Source: Roseiarcus sp963753135 (GTDB lineage: Bacteria; Pseudomonadota; Alphaproteobacteria; Rhizobiales; Beijerinckiaceae). From it: a stretch of 64,000 nucleotides of DNA. This document shows, in pieces, positions 35,529 through 44,247 of the stretch. The stretch covers positions 186,001 to 250,000 of the forward strand of contig CAVWBA010000009.1 in the NCBI GenBank assembly GCA_963753135.1, read 5' to 3'. The translations under genes and the position numbers were made by a program. Below the pieces are notes generated by a model. The model saw only the letters and a program-made list of their open reading frames with translations. It was not told the origin of the DNA and ran no database searches. Each line of letters opens with the position of its first letter. Positions within the stretch are counted from its first letter, which is position 1.

Positions 35529-36668
35529 GTTCGGCCCCGCTCCGCCGGCGGCTTGAAAATCGAGAAGCGGCCGTAAAGCGTCTCCGAGGTCAGAAGGACG
35601 ACGAAAATAAGACCCTGCAGAACAAGCACCGTCGCATCCGGCAGGTCCATCCGCCGCTGAATGAGGCCGCCCGAGGCGACCAGTCCGCCCAGCAGGATCG
35701 CGACCGGCGGAATGGCGAGCGGATTGTGGCGGGCGAGGAACGACACGAGGATGCCGGTAAAGCCATAGCCCGCGGCGAGCGAGGCGTTGGCGCGGCCCTG
35801 AATCGCCGCCACTTCGAAGAAACCGGCGAGCCCTGCGCAGGCGCCGGCGATCGCCGAACAGGCGACGATCAGACGCCCGACGGGCAATCCTTGCGCGAGC
35901 GCGGCGCGAAAGTTGCCGCCCGTCAGCCGCGCCGCGAAGCCGAAGGTCGTGCGCGTCATGAGAAAATAGAGCGCGACGCAGAGCGCGAGGCCGAACACGA
36001 TTCCCCAATGGACTTCGGTGCCCGGGAATCACTCCGACCATGTACGCCTTGCCGAGCGGCTTGGTCGACGGCTTGTTGGGATCCGAGAGGTCGCGCAGCG
36101 CCCCCTCGACGAAGAAATTCATGATCGCGATGCCGATATAGGTCAAGAGTAGCGACGAGATCGTCTCATTGACGCCGCGCGCATAGCGCAGGAAGCCGGC
36201 GAGGCCGACCCAGAAGCCGCCGACGATCATCGAGCAGATCGCCATCAGGATAAGCGTCGGCATCGGCGGCACGTGGCCGAGCATTGGAATCGCCAGCACC
36301 GCCGCGGCGAAGCCGCCGAGCACCAGCGCACCCTCGCCGCCGATCATGATGAGGCCGATTCGGGCGGGGATCGCGACCGCGAGCGCAGTCAGGATCAAGG
36401 GCGCCGAGCGCTGCAGGGTGTTCTGCAGCGAGAACGAGGTTCCGAAGCCGCCTCGCCAGACATAGGAGACGAAGTCGACCGGCGACTTGCCGATCGCCAG
36501 CAGAAAGACCCCGAACAGCGCCGCTGCGATGAGAAGCGCAACGAGCGGAATGACGACATATTCGGAGTTGGCGCGAAACCGCGCGGCCAAGTCCGACCCC
36601 GCCGCTGGCGTTGCGACCGGACCGACGATGTCGCGCGGGGCGCCGGTTGCGAGAGGCGCGTTCGACAC
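35525..36668 (-). CDS. ABC transporter permease 1 (BMP/nucleoside type), frameshifted
   Basis: Starts MSNAPLATGAPRDIVGPVAT; BPD_transp_2 family with about 9 helices. IGEGALVLGGF-like sequence (IMIGGEGALVLGGFAAAV) and RYARGVNETISSLLLTYIG are conserved permease motifs. After KAYMVGVIPG the frame changes at about 36021 (one extra C) and continues TEVHWGIVFGLALCVALYFL to RFSIFKPPAERGRT. Corrected length about 381 residues. It lies 18 bases after the substrate-binding protein gene. Confidence 0.9.
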
Positions 36669-36686
36669 CGGCTCTTTCCCTTCGCT

Positions 36687-37807
36687 TCAGGTCGTCGAGC
36701 CGACGACGCCCTCCAAGAGATAGTCCATCTTGTCGAGGTAGGGATCGAGATTGCCGTAAGTCTTGTCGATCACCACCTTGCCGGTCTTGTTGTCCTTGAG
36801 CGGCCCGACATAGATCGGCTTTTTCGCCTTCAATCCCTCGATCGCCGCCAGCGCCGCCTTTTTGGCGGGCTCGGTCGCCGCCGCCCCGAACGGCGTGTTC
36901 TGGACGAAGTCGACCTCATAGCCGCCGGTGAGTGAAGTTCGGCAGCGCCTTGCCTTCAGCGAGATCGCCGGCGTAGCCCTTGTAGATCGTGATCCACTTG
37001 TATTCCGCGCCGGTGATGAAGCCCTTGGGCGCGAGCGGCGCTTGGCTTGCGTTGTGGCCGCAGCTCATCACGCCGCGCTTCTCCGCCGTCTCGATCACGA
37101 CCTTCGGCCCATCGACGTGGCAGGTGATGACGTCGCAGCCGGCGTCGACGAGGGCGTTCGCGGACTCGGCCTCTCGGACCGGCATCGACCAGTCTCCGGT
37201 GAAGATGACCCGCACGGTCGCGTTCGGGTTGACCGATCGCGCGCCCGAGAAGAACCGAATTGATGTTGCTGAGAACGCTCGCGATCGGCTTCGCCGCAAC
37301 GAACCCGATCTTGTTGGTCTTGGTGCAGAGCCCCGCGGCGACCCCGTTCACATAGTGAGCCTGGTTGAGATAGCCGAAGTAGGAGCCGGCGTTCTTCGGG
37401 TCGGTGTCCTTGTTCCAGAGCGGGGCGGCGTGACGAAACTCGACATCCGGGTATTTCTTCGCCAAGTCCACCACGAACGGCTTGTAATACCCGAACGAGG
37501 TCGCCAGGATAAGCCCGGCGCCGTCGAGGTTGATCATCAATTCCATCGACTTCGAGACCGCGTCGGTCTCGGGCACGTTCTCTTCCTCGACCACTTTCAC
37601 GCCCGGCACTTCTTTGAGCGACTTGATCGCCACGGCATGCGCCTGGTTCCAGCCGAAGTCGTCGCGTGCGCCGACGTAGACAACGCCGACTGTGAGGTCC
37701 TTGGCGGCGAACGCCCGGCCCGCGGCCCCCATATTCAGCGAGGCGCCCGCAAGGCCGAAAGCGGTCGTCTTCAGGAGAGAACGTCGGGAAATCGCAAGTG
37801 CTGTCAT
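36687..37807 (-). CDS. BMP-family ABC substrate-binding protein, frameshifted
   Basis: Basic membrane protein (Med/BMP) receptor. The start at 37807 (MTALAISRRSLLKTTAFGLA) has GAGG 7 bases upstream and gives a Tat-type signal (SRRSLLK) with a hydrophobic core. Landmarks: VGVVYVGARDDFGWNQAHAV, LILATSFGYYKPFVVDLAKK, GYLNQAHYVNGVAAGLCTKT and KVVIETAEKRGVMSCGHNAS. Extra bases near 37260 and 36934 split it over three frames; the last part reads LTGGYEVDFVQNTPFGAA to DYLLEGVVGSTT. Members bind nucleosides, purines or other small amides. First gene of the operon, with two amidohydrolases suggesting a small amide ligand. Confidence 0.88.
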
Positions 37808-38005
37808 CTTGATCCTCGGGCGGGCCGCGCTCATTCAGGCAAGGCTACGGCTATGCAAGTTCACGGCAGCAAAGAACGTGCCGCCCATGAAGGTAACCAG
37901 GGCGCGGCGCGGCTGCGCCTCATACTTCGGCGCCGCCGCCTGATTGTTAGTCGTGACGCGTCTCATTTTAGCAGCCCCAAAAGGCGAATCTCGTTTTCGT
38001 CACCT

Positions 38006-38809
38006 TTAACCGAGGCAAACGGACATGAGCGCCGAAGCCGGGTCCGTCAGTCCGTCGATGATGTCAAAGTGATGCTTGCCACTCTCCGGCGTCCACGGGC
38101 ATGACCAGGCTTCGGACAGAAGTCGGGCTTGCCACAGAAAGGCAGGCCGTTCCTGCGCGCCGACCCAGACGTGGGCCTCAACGCCGGAACGCAGCGCGAG
38201 CAAAGCAGGGCTCTCCCGCGCGATTTCGGCCGCTTCGAGGCGCAGGTCGGCGTTCATTGCGGTGAGAGAGATCGGCTCGAGATCGGCGAGCGGCGAGATC
38301 GGCACGACCCGCTTGACGGGCGTCGACAGGGACATTTCGGCGCAGCCCATCCGGGCGCTCAGGTGACCGCCCGCGGAATGTCCGGTAACGACCACCGGGC
38401 CAGCAACCAGACCCGCGGCCACATCGACGGCGCGCGCGATCTCTTGGGTCATCGCGCTGATCCGGGCGTTGGGCGCGAGCGTGTAGGACGGCATGGCGCA
38501 GGCCCATCCGCGCGACACCGCGCCCGCGGCCAGATGCGACCACAGGTCGCGATCGAACCGCAGCCAGTAGCCGCCATGGACGAACACCAGAAGACCGTGC
38601 GGCGCGGTCTCGGGCAGAAAGAGGTCGAGCCGGTTGCGTTCTCCTGGACCATAAGAGACGCCGGTCCGCGCTCGTTGGCCTAAGGCCGCGCGAAAAGCCG
38701 CGGCTTCCTCACTCCAACGGGGCGGGAAGGTCTCGGCGCCTGGGATGAAGGGGCCGTTGGCGTAAGCGCGATCGTAATCCACTCGAAGTGTCCAGTCTGG
38801 AAGCATCAA
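38006..38809 (-). CDS. Alpha/beta hydrolase, arylformamidase/esterase-like
   Basis: 267 residues. The oxyanion HGG motif (LVFVHGGYWLRF) and nucleophile elbow VVTGHSAGGHLSARM are present, with the catalytic acid/His region ESGKHHFDIIDG at the end. HGGYW is typical of the kynurenine-formamidase/esterase group. It begins 1 base after the MarR stop, so the two are co-transcribed. Together with the neighbouring CoA ligase and flavin monooxygenase it may act on an N-acyl aromatic amine, but this is inference. Confidence 0.82.
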   Translation of the reverse strand: MMLPDWTLRVDYDRAYANGPFIPGAETFPPRWSEEAAAFRAALGQRARTGVSYGPGERNRLDLFLPETAPHGLLVFVHGGYWLRFDRDLWSHLAAGAVSRGWACAMPSYTLAPNARISAMTQEIARAVDVAAGLVAGPVVVTGHSAGGHLSARMGCAEMSLSTPVKRVVPISPLADLEPISLTAMNADLRLEAAEIARESPALLALRSGVEAHVWVGAQERPAFLWQARLLSEAWSCPWTPESGKHHFDIIDGLTDPASALMSVCLG

Positions 38810-38810
38810 C

Positions 38811-39281
38811 TCACGGCCCGTTGAGACTATCGGCCATCCTTCGGAGCCAATCTCTCAAGACCCCTATCTCCGCTGCGGAGAAGCGGGTCAACGCGCGATC
38901 GGTTTCTGCATCGGTCAACGGCAGGATGCGCGCGAACATCTGTCGACCATTGGCCGAGAGCGAGATCGCCACGCTGCGGCGGTCGCTCTTCCGTTCTCGA
39001 CGGACGATGAGGCCGGCGTTTTCCATAAGCCCAAGCGTGCGCGTCAGCGTGGTGCGGTCCACTGATGTGAGATCGGCGAGCTCGCCCATCGTCGCGCCGG
39101 AATGCTCCTGCAGCACGGCCAAGACCCGCCAGCGGGGATAGTCGAGGCTGTAGGGACGCAGGCGTGCGTTGATCGCCCGCGTGCGTCGCGCGAGGATCTG
39201 ACTGAAATAGAAGAAGAGATGGTCCTCGAGCTTGAAAGCCGGGACCGCGCCCTCGTCCCCCTCGCGCGTGCGCTTTAACAA
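38811..39281 (-). CDS. MarR-family transcriptional regulator, TTG start
   Basis: The winged helix is clear: LDYPRWRVLAVLQEHSGATM, DLTSVDRTTLTRTLGLMENA (recognition helix), GLIVRRERKSDRRSVAISLS (wing). TTG at 39281 is chosen because GGAGG lies 5 bases upstream and because longer ATG starts (39434) would run through the divergent promoter and operator at 39316-39343. 156 residues. Divergent from the cupin gene it probably represses; ligand likely an aromatic acid or its CoA ester. Confidence 0.85.
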   Translation of the reverse strand: MLKRTREGDEGAVPAFKLEDHLFFYFSQILARRTRAINARLRPYSLDYPRWRVLAVLQEHSGATMGELADLTSVDRTTLTRTLGLMENAGLIVRRERKSDRRSVAISLSANGRQMFARILPLTDAETDRALTRFSAAEIGVLRDWLRRMADSLNGP

Positions 39282-39315
39282 TCCTTCCTCCGCCTCGCCG
39301 CCGGCGCAAACTAGG

Positions 39316-39343
39316 TTGACTTGCACATATTGTGCGCCAGTAT
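39316..39343 (+). promoter_or_regulatory. Divergent promoter with MarR-type operator dyad
   Basis: TTGACT (39316-39321) followed after 16-17 bases by CAGTAT/TATGCC gives a plausible sigma70 promoter for the cupin gene. The spacer contains GCACA-TAT-TGTGC (39323-39335), a 13-base dyad with perfect 5-base arms, of the size bound by MarR dimers. A repressor here would cover the promoter of the cupin gene and sit 40-60 bases upstream of the marR TTG, allowing joint control. Confidence 0.55.
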
Positions 39344-39372
39344 GCCGTCGTGGCAACCGGAAGGACAGGACC

Positions 39373-39828
39373 ATGTCGTTGGCGCCCGGAATCACCAAGG
39401 CTGGCGACGGCCTTGAGAATATCGCCTGGAACATTCTCGGCCAGACCTATGTGCCCAAGGCAATGTCCGAGGGCTCCTTCGCCTGGCACGCGACCTTTCC
39501 GCCGGACACGTTCGTGCCGCCTCACATCCACCCGACGCAGGATGAGTTCATCTACATGTTCGAGGGCCAGTTCGAGCTGATGCTCGATGGCCGCACAGTC
39601 TTCGCCAATCCCGGCGATCTCGTGCGCATGCCGATGGGCCTGCCGCACGCGATCTACAACAAGTCGGGACGGACGGTGAAATGCCTGTTCTGGGTCGCGC
39701 CGACGGGTCGGCTCTACGACCTCTTCTGGGGGATCCACAACATGGCCGAGCAGACGCCGGCCGAAGTGGTCGCGCTCAGCGCCAAGCACGAAGTCGACTT
39801 CTTGCCCCCGCCCGAAGAGGCAAAGTGA
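39373..39828 (+). CDS. Cupin-domain protein
   Basis: 151 residues from MSLAPGITKAGDGLENIAW, preceded by GGAAGGACAGGACC. Single cupin barrel: motif 1 PPHIHPTQDEFIYMFEGQFE (two His and the Glu) and motif 2 PGDLVRMPMGLPHAIYNKSG (third His), so the metal site is complete. Too small for a gentisate-type dioxygenase; function unknown. First gene after the MarR operator, followed 30 bases later by the FAD monooxygenase. Confidence 0.85.
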   Translation: MSLAPGITKAGDGLENIAWNILGQTYVPKAMSEGSFAWHATFPPDTFVPPHIHPTQDEFIYMFEGQFELMLDGRTVFANPGDLVRMPMGLPHAIYNKSGRTVKCLFWVAPTGRLYDLFWGIHNMAEQTPAEVVALSAKHEVDFLPPPEEAK

Positions 39829-39858
39829 ACCCGCGCCGAACGTAAAGGAGCGAACCCC

Positions 39859-41099
39859 GTGAAAGTGCTCATTGCGGGCGCGGGCGTTGGTGGGTTGACG
39901 CTGGCGCTCATGCTTCACGGCGCGGCGTCGAGACCGTCATCTTCGAACAAGCCTCCGAAATCCGCGAGGTCGGCGTCGGCATCAATATTCTGCCGCACGC
40001 CATCAAGGAGCTCGCCGCGCTCGACCTTTTGCCCAAGCTCGACGCCGTCGGCATCCGCACAAGGGAACTGCACTACGTGAGCCGGCTCGGCCAGAAGGTG
40101 TGGAGCGAAAAGCGCGGCATCGACGCCGGCTTCGACTATCCGCAGTTCTCGATCCATCGCGGCCGGCTGCAGAAGGCGATCCACGACGAAGTCATCGCCA
40201 GACTGGGCTCCGCGGCGGTGCGCACGGGGCTCAGGCTGCAGGGTTTCATGCAGGACGAGGGCGGGGTGGTGGCGCATTTCACCGACGCAAAGTCCGGCTT
40301 GAGCAGCCAGACCGTACGCGCCGACGTGCTCGTCGGCGCGGATGGCATCCACTCGGTCGTGCGTCGCCATTTCCACCCGAAGCAGGGTCCCCCGAAATGG
40401 CAGGGGCTGATGCTTTGGCGCGGCGCAGCGGAATGGCCGAAGTTCCTGACGGGCGGGTCGATGTATATCGCTGGCGGCATGAGCGCGAAGATCGCGCTCT
40501 ATCCAATCGGGCCAGGGCCGACGCCTGACACGCGCCTCACCAACTGGGCGATCGTCTCGCGCATCGCCGACGGCGAGATCACACCCGCGCCGACCGATTC
40601 CTGGTCGCGAATGGGCCGCATGGACGAGGTGATCCCTTACGCCCGGCGCTTCAACGTTCCGGGCGTCGATGTCGAGGCGCTGGTGCGCTCGACCTCGGTC
40701 TGCTGGGAATACCCCATGTGCGACCGCGACCCGCTGCCGCATTGGAGCTATGGACGCGTGACCCTCATCGGCGACGCCGCTCATCCTATGTATCCGGTGG
40801 GCTCGAACGGCGCGGCGCAGGCGATCCTGGACGCGCGCTCTCTTGCCGACTGGCTGCGGAGGGCCGACCACCCGATGCAAGCTTTGCATGAGTACGAACG
40901 CGACCGCCTGCCGAAGACTGCCGAGATCGTGCGCCTCAACCGCAAAGGCGGGCCGGAGCGTGTGATCGACGAAGTCGAGAAACTCGCGCCGGCGGGGTTC
41001 GAATCCGTCGACCGCGTGCTCAGTCACGCCGAGCGCGAGGCGATCGTCAAGGGCTACGCCAGCAAGGCCGGCTTCACGCAGAGCCAGGTCAACAAGTGA
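39859..41099 (+). CDS. FAD-dependent aromatic monooxygenase (PhzS/salicylate hydroxylase-like), frameshifted
   Basis: Group A flavoprotein hydroxylase, about 413 residues corrected. GxGxxG dinucleotide loop VLIAGAGVGGLTLALML, then after a one-base loss near 39925 GVETVIFEQASEIREVGVGI. The DG motif VLVGADGIHSVVRR and GD motif RVTLIGDAAHPMYPVGSNGA are intact. Closest in appearance to PhzS/flavin-dependent hydroxylases. In context with the CoA ligase, it may ring-hydroxylate an aromatic acid or its CoA ester. Confidence 0.87.
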
Positions 41100-41137
41100 A
41101 GGCGCGGCGGAGCGAGCGCGCTCAGAAGGGTTATTGA

Positions 41138-42757
41138 TCAAGAGAGCGATCTGAGCTGGAAGCGCTGGATCTTGCCGGTCTGCGTCTTCGGCAAGGCCTC
41201 CACGAAACGCACCGCGCGCGGGTATTTGTAAGGCGCAATGGCCCCCTTGACGTGATTCTGCAGCCTGAGCGCGGTCGCTTCGTCCGAGGTTGCGCCCGGC
41301 TTCAGCACGACGAAGGCGGCGACGATCTGCCCTCGCTCCTCGTCGGGAAGCCCGATCACCGCGCATTCGCTGACGCATTCGTGCGTCAGCAGCGCCGCCT
41401 CCACCTCGGGGCCGGCGATGTTGTAGCCGGAAGAGATGATCATGTCGTCGTTGCGCGCGGCGAAACGAAAATAGCCTTCCTCATCCTGGCTGAAGGCGTC
41501 GCCGGTCACGTTCCATCCGTTCTGCACATATTCCTGCTGGCGGGCGTCGGCGAGATAGCGGCAGCCGGTCGGGCCTCGCACCGCGAGCCGTCCGACCGTT
41601 CCGCGTGGAGCTTCGTTGAAGTGCTTGTCGACGATCTTGGCTTCGTAGCCTGGGACGGGCTTCCCGGTCACGCCCGGCCTTCGGTCGTCGAGACGGCAGC
41701 CGATGAACACATGCAGCATTTCCGTCGAACCGATGCCGTCGAGGATCGGCACGCCGGTGCGCTTCGTCCAGGCTTCGTAGATCGGGGCGGGAAGCGTCTC
41801 GCCCGCGGACACCGCCAGGCGAAGCGAGGAAAGATCGGCTCCCTCGTCCATCGCCGCGAGCATCGCGCGATAGGCGGTCGGCGCCGTGAAGCAGACGGTC
41901 GCCCTGTAGGTTTCGATGAGCTTGACGAGGTTCGGTGGGGTTGCGCTCTCGATCAGCACGGCGGAGGCGCCGAAGCGCAGCGGGAAGACGGCAAGCCCAC
42001 CGAGGCCGAAGGTGAAGGCGATCGGCGGCGAGCCGACGAACACGTCCTCGGGCCGAACCTCGAGAACCTTCCTCGCATAGACGTCCGCAATGATGAGGAT
42101 GTCGCGATGAAAGTGCATCGTCGCCTTCGGGGCGCCGGTCGTTCCGGAGGTGAATCCGAGCAGCGCGACGTCGTCCCGCCCGGTGGGCGCGGCGGCCAAA
42201 GTTACGGGCTTATTGAGAGCGAGGCGGTCAAGCTCGGCGTCGTGGCTGGCGGTTCCGTCGAAGCCGACGACGCTTCTGAGAAAGCGGCTTTCCTTGGCGC
42301 AGGCGACCAGTTCGTCCAGGATGCGGGTGTCGCATAAAGCCAGCCCGATCTCGGCCTTGTCGACGATCTTCGCCAGTTCTCCGGCGCGCAGCATCGGCAT
42401 TGTGTTGACCACGACGGCCCCCGCTTTCGTCGCCGCGAGCCAGCAGGCGATCATCGCAGGATTGTTGGCCGAGCGGATCAGGATCCGGTTGCCGGGCTTG
42501 ACGCCACAATCCTCGATGAGCGCCCGGGCCAGACGATTGCTCCAGTCGGCAAGCTCCTTGTAGGTGCGGCGCCGGCCATGGCCGATAAGCGCTATATGGT
42601 CGCCAAAGCCGCGCTCGACCATGCGATCGGTCAGCTCGACCGCGGCGTTCAGATGGTCAGGATAGTCGAGCCCGTCGAGGCGAAAGTCCGGCCATTGGTC
42701 GGGCGGCGGCAGATTGTCGCGCGCGAATGTATCGACATGAGCGGTGGGGCCGAGCAT
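41138..42757 (-). CDS. Benzoate-CoA-ligase-family acyl-CoA synthetase, probable 2-aminobenzoate-CoA ligase
   Basis: 539 residues, ANL superfamily. P-loop LGFTSGTTGAPKATMHFHRD, GSTEML, the acyl-adenylate Asp in WNVTGDAFSQDEEGYF and the C-terminal catalytic Lys in PKTQTGKIQRFQL. The N-terminus TAHVDTFARDNLPPPDQWPD is characteristic of proteins annotated as 2-aminobenzoate-CoA ligase in Alphaproteobacteria. It converges with the FAD monooxygenase gene (39-base gap). It would activate an aromatic acid with CoA and ATP; substrate by family resemblance only. Confidence 0.85.
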   Translation of the reverse strand: MLGPTAHVDTFARDNLPPPDQWPDFRLDGLDYPDHLNAAVELTDRMVERGFGDHIALIGHGRRRTYKELADWSNRLARALIEDCGVKPGNRILIRSANNPAMIACWLAATKAGAVVVNTMPMLRAGELAKIVDKAEIGLALCDTRILDELVACAKESRFLRSVVGFDGTASHDAELDRLALNKPVTLAAAPTGRDDVALLGFTSGTTGAPKATMHFHRDILIIADVYARKVLEVRPEDVFVGSPPIAFTFGLGGLAVFPLRFGASAVLIESATPPNLVKLIETYRATVCFTAPTAYRAMLAAMDEGADLSSLRLAVSAGETLPAPIYEAWTKRTGVPILDGIGSTEMLHVFIGCRLDDRRPGVTGKPVPGYEAKIVDKHFNEAPRGTVGRLAVRGPTGCRYLADARQQEYVQNGWNVTGDAFSQDEEGYFRFAARNDDMIISSGYNIAGPEVEAALLTHECVSECAVIGLPDEERGQIVAAFVVLKPGATSDEATALRLQNHVKGAIAPYKYPRAVRFVEALPKTQTGKIQRFQLRSLS

Positions 42758-42855
42758 CGGTTCGTTCCTCGGGTCGCCCGGAGCACGCTGGGGCGCCGAT
42801 TCAGAAGCTCTCGCCCTCCGGCGCTGTCAATCCGCTGTGGGGGGCCGAAACCGTC

Positions 42856-43466
42856 TCATCCGCCGGGGAGATCGACCGCCCCGCCGATCCTCTGGGCGAT
42901 GAGGCGCGTGAGCCGCGCCAGAATCGGCTTGGGGAGATCGACCCCGGACAGAAGCCAGGTCAGGCCGGACAGACTCAAATGGACGCGATAAAGCCCGTCG
43001 GGACTGTCGAGGCCAACCACGAAGCTGCGGGGCCCATCGAAATGGGAGTTCATCAGGACCTGCAGCGGGCGGGCGCGCAGCGCCGCGCCGAGCGAGGGCA
43101 TGCCCAGGACCGTCCCGGCGTCTTGCCGCCCGCGCCGAGGACGCTCATTCGTCCCTGGTTCAGAAGCGCGGCGATGGTCTCAGGCGTCAGGAGGGCGCGC
43201 AGCAGCATCTCCGCCGCCGAGCCGTTGAGAAAGACGCCCGGCCGAAGCGGCGGCTTTTGGAGTTGCGGGTTCTCGGCAAGAAAGGCGCGCGAGATCTGGC
43301 CGCTGAGCGAGCGAATGAGCGCCTGGAGATCGATGCGCTCCATCACCGCTTCCGCGTCGCCGCGCTGGGCCGCCGAAGCCAGCTGCGCCGCCCCGGCGAG
43401 CGCCCAACCCCAATAGGCCGCCGCCAGGATCAGAAGCGCGACCGCGGCGCGAATGACCATTCGCAT
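42856..43466 (-). CDS. DUF2939 protein, frameshifted
   Basis: Starts MRMVIRAAVALLILAAAYWG, a signal anchor, then SAAQRGDAEAVMERIDLQAL, the DUF2939 hallmark. The frame changes near 43110 (net loss of one base), after which SHFDGPRSFVVGLDSPDGLY and RVHLSLSGLTWLLSGVDLP complete the domain, ending at 42856. About 203 residues. Function unknown; probably a periplasm-facing membrane-anchored protein. Confidence 0.7.
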
Positions 43467-43502
43467 GGGGCACCCTACCAAGCGGCGGTCGCCGGGTCAC
43501 GG

Positions 43503-43541
43503 GTCATGGCCGGGCTTGTGCTGGGTTGTCCCGGCCATGAC
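43503..43541. repeat. Intergenic hairpin repeat
   Basis: Perfect 12-base inverted arms GTCATGGCCGGG (43503-43514) and CCCGGCCATGAC (43530-43541) around a 15-base loop. The GTCATGGCCGGG palindrome is a common dispersed repeat in Rhizobiales genomes. Confidence 0.75.
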
Positions 43542-43589
43542 GACAGAGCGTCCAACGCGCAGCCGGCATCCACCAGCGCCCTAAGGCTT

Positions 43590-43626
43590 CTGGATCGCAG
43601 CGTCGCTGCGCTCCTCGCGATTGACG
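43590..43626 (+). repeat. REP-like arm, unoccupied
   Basis: CTGGATCGCAGCGTCGCTGC followed by GCTCCTCGCGATTGACG. Same family as the repeats abutting both IS110 copies, but uninterrupted. One extra T in GATTGAC relative to the reconstructed IS110 target. Confidence 0.7.
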
Positions 43627-43814
43627 CTTCATCCGAGAACGCAGCGCGCTTTAGCAGCCTCTACGCGCTGGCGTAGAAAGCCCACAAGTGCTTGCGTAAT
43701 TCGGAAAACAGCGCTATATATTCTTTCGCCGGCGAATTCGAGCCGCTTGGCCTCGCCAAGCCGGTTGGCGCCGACTGGAAGGGCTCTCGCGATGACGATC
43801 AGCCTGACAAAACG

Positions 43815-44159
43815 CTAGACCGAGAAGCTCACCCCGCAGCCGCAGGAGGCGACCGCATTCGGGTTCTTGACCCTGAACGATTGGCCCATCAGGTCGTCGA
43901 CGAAATCGAGCTCGGCGCCTTTGAGCATTTCGAGCGACACCGGATCGACCAGCACGGTCGCGCCGTCGCGCGTCACCGCCACGTCATCCTCGGCCCGGCT
44001 CCGGTCGACATCGAAGGAATATTGGAAGCCCGAGCAGCCGCCGCCCTTGACCGAGATGCGCAAAGCCGCGCCCGCTTCGCCTTTGAGGATCGCATTCAAC
44101 CGCCGCGCGGCGCTCGCGCTGATCGAGACGCCCTCGAGGGCGGAGACCGGTTCATTCAT
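43815..44159 (-). CDS. erpA: Iron-sulfur cluster insertion protein ErpA (A-type carrier)
   Basis: 114 residues from MNEPVSALEGVSISASAARR. The three conserved cysteines are in VKGGGCSGFQYSF and NAVASCGCGVSFSV. Carries Fe-S clusters to apoproteins. The start at 44159 is chosen because upstream in-frame codons overlap the divergent dgt 5' region and encode no family sequence. Divergent from dgt, a frequent arrangement in Alphaproteobacteria. Confidence 0.93.
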   Translation of the reverse strand: MNEPVSALEGVSISASAARRLNAILKGEAGAALRISVKGGGCSGFQYSFDVDRSRAEDDVAVTRDGATVLVDPVSLEMLKGAELDFVDDLMGQSFRVKNPNAVASCGCGVSFSV

Positions 44160-44247
44160 GACCACAGCCTTTGATCGCTTGCACGCCCGAGCTGGCGCCA
44201 TCAAGAATCCCTGGAACCCAAGATATGGACGCCGGGTGAAGAGCGCA

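Larger units (their letters stand above)
43467..43814. other. 348-base intergenic region carrying two repeat elements
   Basis: No gene. Holds a perfect 12-bp stem hairpin (43503-43541) and a REP-like arm (43590-43626). At 43795-43807, TCTCGCGATGACG is an exact match to the predicted IS110 target and partly overlaps the sequence just before the erpA stop. Confidence 0.6.

Noticed and set aside
34608..36668. A single 686-residue permease
   Set aside because: The apparent long protein is permease 1, then about 170 out-of-frame residues after a one-base insertion, then permease 2 with its own start and a 4-base overlap with the true end of permease 1.
40992..41006. GGGTTCGAATCC-like sequence resembling a tRNA T-loop
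   Set aside because: It codes for PAGFESVD inside the FAD monooxygenase, and no acceptor or anticodon stems can be formed around it.
43867..44247. N-terminal extension of Dgt opposite erpA
   Set aside because: The extension is antisense to erpA and has no family similarity; the Dgt domain begins after 44248.
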